Of a stretch of 13,559 bases of DNA, positions 13,477 to 13,559 are shown one piece after another (position 1 is the first letter of the stretch; each line of letters starts with the position of its first letter). The notes beneath the pieces are model-generated. The model did not search any database and was not told where the DNA came from. It worked only from the letters and a program-made list of their open reading frames with translations. The DNA comes from Rhodospirillaceae bacterium (GTDB lineage: Bacteria; Pseudomonadota; Alphaproteobacteria; UBA7985): NCBI GenBank assembly GCA_002700865.1, contig PAFB01000158.1, forward strand, positions 1 through 13,559, read 5' to 3'. Made by a program: the position numbers and the translations under genes.

Positions 13477-13559
13477 ATGACAAATACGCTAATTCGCCCC
13501 GATGGGACAAGGCTGGTCTACGATCGGTTGAAAGTTCAGGAAGGCATAAGCGCGCCCGG
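13477..13559 (+). CDS. N-terminal fragment of a probable alpha/beta hydrolase (runs off right edge)
   Basis: An ATG at 13477 opens a frame with no stop to the window end (28 codons): MTNTLIRPDGTRLVYDRLKV and on to ...ISAPG. The 'RPDGTRLVYDRL' pattern resembles the first beta strands of alpha/beta hydrolases, whose N-termini often read 'PDG..iAY...' before the oxyanion-hole strand. The active-site serine, aspartate and histidine would lie outside the window, so the family call is tentative. It is divergent from the glycosyltransferase gene across a 176-bp gap. In that gap I see no convincing plus-strand promoter, and only a weak GAG-type ribosome-binding site. Confidence 0.5.
   Translation, partial: MTNTLIRPDGTRLVYDRLKVQEGISAP

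Overview
The window is ordinary, densely packed alphaproteobacterial chromosome, moderately GC-rich. It is dominated by two conserved translation and protein-targeting gene clusters that lie end to end on the minus strand. The alphaproteobacterial assignment rests on the ffh-rpsP-rimM-trmD order, the Ffh G4 motif TRVDGD, the 'ANRDIRVP...LID' opening of IF3, and the GT4-type glycosyltransferase style. I cannot place it below class.

Layout on the minus strand, in the direction of transcription (right to left): a GT-B glycosyltransferase (13300-12137), thrS (12048-10105), infC (about 9943-9395), rpmI (9186-8938), rplT (8925-8557), a clear intrinsic terminator (8507-8535), pheS (8385-7312) and pheT (7308-4921). 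After a two-gene plus-strand interruption come ffh (2964-1498), rpsP (1410-964), rimM (930-382) and trmD (377 to beyond the left edge). The plus-strand genes are a small secreted protein of unknown function (3051-3515), an MFS permease (3662-4897, convergent with pheT) and the first 28 codons of a possible alpha/beta hydrolase (13477 to the right edge).

Functionally the minus-strand genes serve one programme. They include two aminoacyl-tRNA synthetases (Thr, Phe), initiation factor 3, ribosomal proteins bS16, bL20 and bL35, the 30S maturation factor RimM, the tRNA m1G37 methyltransferase TrmD, and the SRP GTPase Ffh. The thrS-infC-rpmI-rplT-pheS-pheT order is the one known from Escherichia coli, but here a strong terminator separates rplT from pheS and no Phe-rich pheM-like leader peptide is visible.

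No gap exceeds about 210 bases. The largest are 9187-9394 (hairpins and a possible rpmI promoter), 13301-13476 (divergent promoter region with a 14-bp tandem duplication), 8386-8556 (terminator plus pheS leader) and 3516-3661 (terminator-like hairpin plus MFS leader). I see no tRNA, rRNA, CRISPR array, insertion sequence or phage gene.

I do not see a new multi-gene system. The observations most worth checking are the glycosyltransferase that seems to have lost its usual donor-site residues, the infC start on a rare ATC/ATA codon behind a good AGGA site, and the low-complexity C-terminal extensions of bS16 and bL35.
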